A stretch of DNA of 7,288 nt, from contig JAGYOI010000062.1 in NCBI GenBank assembly GCA_018399395.1, positions 1 to 7,288 on the forward strand, read 5' to 3'. The notes beneath the pieces are model-generated. The model made no database searches, had not been told where the DNA came from, and saw only the letters and a list, made by a program, of their open reading frames with translations. This DNA comes from Prolixibacteraceae bacterium (GTDB lineage: Bacteria > Bacteroidota > Bacteroidia > Bacteroidales > Prolixibacteraceae). Made by a program: the position numbers and the translations under genes. Positions within the stretch are counted from its first letter, which is position 1, and each line of letters begins with the position of its first letter. Below are positions 5,232 through 7,288 of this stretch, piece by piece.

Positions 5232-7288
5232 CTAATATTTTATAATCATTTTTCCTGTGCCGGTTGCTTTTAATCCGTCACGGTTTGCCAAAGTTAACCG
5301 GTAAATTAATATTGAACGGTCGGGGATACTGTGTGCCGAGTCGGAGATATCCCAACCTATAGTATTTTCAATAGTGCCTGCCGAACTGGCTGTTTGAGTG
5401 CTTTCGTGTATTTTTTGCCCGTTAAGGCTGAATATTTCTAATAAAACATCGAAGGATTTCCCCGGCAAATTATGTTCTATAATGAAGTCGGTATGAAATC
5501 GAACGGGGTTGGGTGCATTTTTTACCGAGGTTACCGTAAAATCATCGGCCACGGTGAAGTAAATATCTGTTGAAGCAGAGTTGTTTTGCACGTCCCATAC
5601 TTTAACTGTAATTTTGTGTTCGCCTGGTTCCAGGTTGTTTAGCGGATATATGATGGTGCCTTCCTGATAGGTGTCAAGCGCTGATTGATAAAAGTTGTTA
5701 AGTACAATTTGTGATGAATAATCATCGTCGATAACTGCTGTAATGTCGTGCCCTATTCCTGTACCTGCTGTGTTGATACCGCTTTCATCAAACAGTTTTG
5801 CTATCAATAGGGCATTTGTTGAAACCTGACCGTATGGCTCAAAGTCTTCATTGTTCATAAACAGATCAATTTGAGGAGGCGTATTGTCAACAACGGGGTT
5901 TTCTCCCGAACCACCAATAACGATTTTATCGCATGCCCCGTGACCATCAATTGTGTCGTTGTAAGTGTAATAATATATTTCTCCGTTATCGATGTTGTAA
6001 GCAATGTCTTTTGGCACAACAAATGAGAATGAAAATTCGCCATTTTTCACCGAAACGGTTCCCTTGTATATAATATTGTTTTGTACGTCAAATTTGAAGG
6101 CATTGCCTCCGTCGTTTGCAAGGGTTTGGGTTTCCAGCGATTTATCGTAAATTGTTATGGCCGTTGTGCCATTGTAATTTGTTAGTAGCTTGCCGGTGTT
6201 GTCGGTTACTTCGCCTTCAATGGTAACTTTATCCATTGCCCCAATTCTTATCGAATCGGAATTTTCAATGCCGTTAATTGATTTTGTTTGTACCTTGTAT
6301 TTCGGAAAAGCCAACCTTAGGGCCGGATCTCCCAATAAAGCGAAACTACGTTTGTTGCCACCGTCGTATTGTGTTTGGTTTTTTGCCAGTCGCATAATAT
6401 CGCCCATTCGCAGGTTTTGCCCTGTCGAATCTTGTTTAAATACATTTGAATAAAAGCTTTTGCTCAACCGGAAGTTACTTCCCGAATAAACAAGCCGTGT
6501 TGTTGAGAACAAAGCAACACCTCCTCCATAGGGCGAAAATAGAATTTCTTCCCCGGCTGAAAATGTGCTGTGGTCGAATCGGCTAAACTCGCAGGTAGCT
6601 GTAACAAAAACTGGTAGTTTATTTTGGTTGTTCCATGTCCGGATGTCACTTTTCACCAGTACATCTTCGTGTGCAATCGAAGTATTATCGGCATGGCCTA
6701 CATAATTCAGGATAAGTGCCCCTTCGTTTACCCGCCTGTTAATGGCTTCGGTAGCATTGGGATACTGGTCGCCACCCGATGATGATATTTGATTGAAAGA
6801 GTCGAAGTATATTTTATCGATATAAAAACCGGTGTAATTATCTTTTACAACATCGATCAGCGATTCCGTGTCTATCATATGTCGGTTGCCGTCTTCATCG
6901 TCGGCCCAAAATGAAATAACATTCCTCCAGTTCCCCATGTTTTCCGGTAATGTATAGTTGATGGTTTTATCAACTGCGATCTCGGCTTCGTTTTGTGTTG
7001 AACAGGGGATACGGCCAATGCCAATGTCAATATATCCATTTAATGAACCTTCACTTTCATCGAGCAATGCAAAATAATCGTCAGAAGTTATGGTTTCACC
7101 ATGATTCATGAATAATGATTGATAAGTTGGAACAAAACTAAGTTTGTCACTGGTAAGGCTTTCGTTATTGTTATATGAACCATCGCCCATGAGCAGGGCA
7201 TACTTTAATTGGTTTTTTGTGTTTTTCCCACGATTGTAAAACATGCGCAGCATGTTTTTTATGCCGGTTGGGTCGGGCGATCCCGAAG
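5232..7288 (-). CDS. porU: Type IX secretion system sortase PorU (C25 gingipain-like), 5' end outside window
   Basis: PorU is the cell-surface cysteine-protease-fold sortase that removes the C-terminal sorting domain of T9SS cargo and attaches the mature protein to lipopolysaccharide. The frame stays open to the window edge: upstream of the ATG at 7251-7253 it continues ..SGSPDPTGIKN, so that Met is internal and the N-terminal part is missing. Numbering from that Met, the C25 caspase-like domain runs to about 317. It holds YALLMGDGSYN (18-28), YIDIGIGRIPC (74-84), the expected catalytic His187 in LNYVGHAD and Cys221 in VTATCEFSRFD, and closes with LLGDPALRLAFP (306-317). Two Ig-like beta regions follow (about 320-450 and 455-568). 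The end is a C-terminal domain (about 573-673) resembling T9SS sorting domains (NAPNPVRF, LEIFSLNGQKI). PorU is known to keep such a domain without removing it. porV lies 72 nt downstream. Confidence 0.95.
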   Translation of the reverse strand, partial: SGSPDPTGIKNMLRMFYNRGKNTKNQLKYALLMGDGSYNNNESLTSDKLSFVPTYQSLFMNHGETITSDDYFALLDESEGSLNGYIDIGIGRIPCSTQNEAEIAVDKTINYTLPENMGNWRNVISFWADDEDGNRHMIDTESLIDVVKDNYTGFYIDKIYFDSFNQISSSGGDQYPNATEAINRRVNEGALILNYVGHADNTSIAHEDVLVKSDIRTWNNQNKLPVFVTATCEFSRFDHSTFSAGEEILFSPYGGGVALFSTTRLVYSGSNFRLSKSFYSNVFKQDSTGQNLRMGDIMRLAKNQTQYDGGNKRSFALLGDPALRLAFPKYKVQTKSINGIENSDSIRIGAMDKVTIEGEVTDNTGKLLTNYNGTTAITIYDKSLETQTLANDGGNAFKFDVQNNIIYKGTVSVKNGEFSFSFVVPKDIAYNIDNGEIYYYTYNDTIDGHGACDKIVIGGSGENPVVDNTPPQIDLFMNNEDFEPYGQVSTNALLIAKLFDESGINTAGTGIGHDITAVIDDDYSSQIVLNNFYQSALDTYQEGTIIYPLNNLEPGEHKITVKVWDVQNNSASTDIYFTVADDFTVTSVKNAPNPVRFHTDFIIEHNLPGKSFDVLLEIFSLNGQKIHESTQTASSAGTIENTIGWDISDSAHSIPDRSILIYRLTLANRDGLKATGTGKMIIKY

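Noticed and set aside
6190..6453. Plus-strand frame inside porU
   Set aside because: It is antisense to the end of the C25 domain and the first Ig-like region, with no recognisable product.
7251..7253. ATG as the true start of the sortase gene
   Set aside because: The frame is open to the window edge with PorU-like residues before this Met, and the known family is much longer, so it is an internal Met.
1..7288. A new multi-gene defence or mobile system
   Set aside because: All genes fit housekeeping, T9SS or sigma-regulation roles. There is no transposase, integrase, nuclease-helicase pair or shift in codon style.

Overview
The window looks like chromosomal DNA from a member of the Bacteroidota, most likely a Bacteroidales/Marinilabiliales-type organism. 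The reasons are a PorU-PorV pair of the type IX secretion system (T9SS, confined to this phylum), starts without Shine-Dalgarno sequences, candidate promoter elements matching the Bacteroidota -7 consensus TAnnTTTG, and an RluB-type pseudouridine synthase with a lysine-rich N-terminal extension. The species assignment is inference.

Layout from left to right. Positions 1-181 carry no gene but hold two different short tandem arrays. One is a 12-copy, strictly 10-bp-phased array (21-140). The other is a five-copy hexamer array (150-182) that runs into the stop codon of the first gene. Positions 182-2282 (minus strand) are a compact run reading right to left: an RluB/RsuA-family pseudouridine synthase, an ECF sigma factor 38 nt later, and a four-TM membrane protein 2 nt after that. 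The last two form a sigma factor/candidate membrane anti-sigma pair. Positions 2283-2383 are a divergent intergenic region with a near-perfect inverted repeat and a candidate -7 element. Positions 2384-3451 (plus strand) encode a membrane-anchored endonuclease/exonuclease/phosphatase-fold protein that starts with TTG. It converges, with only 14 bp between stop codons, on a second minus-strand run.

That second run (3466-7288) reads right to left as porU (5' end outside the window), porV, then ispF 2 nt after the porV stop. PorU is the cysteine-protease-fold sortase and PorV the outer-membrane barrel that shuttles cargo to it. Together they detach the C-terminal sorting domain of T9SS cargo and attach the cargo to the cell surface. 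IspF is a housekeeping enzyme of the non-mevalonate (MEP) isoprenoid pathway, and its link to T9SS here is only positional.

I found no mobile element, CRISPR array, RNA gene or clearly new multi-gene system. All seven coding sequences belong to recognisable families or to a recognisable context. The parts that ordinary annotation does not explain are the two repeat arrays at the left edge, the uncharacterised four-TM partner of the sigma factor, and a C8 tract inside the pseudouridine synthase gene.
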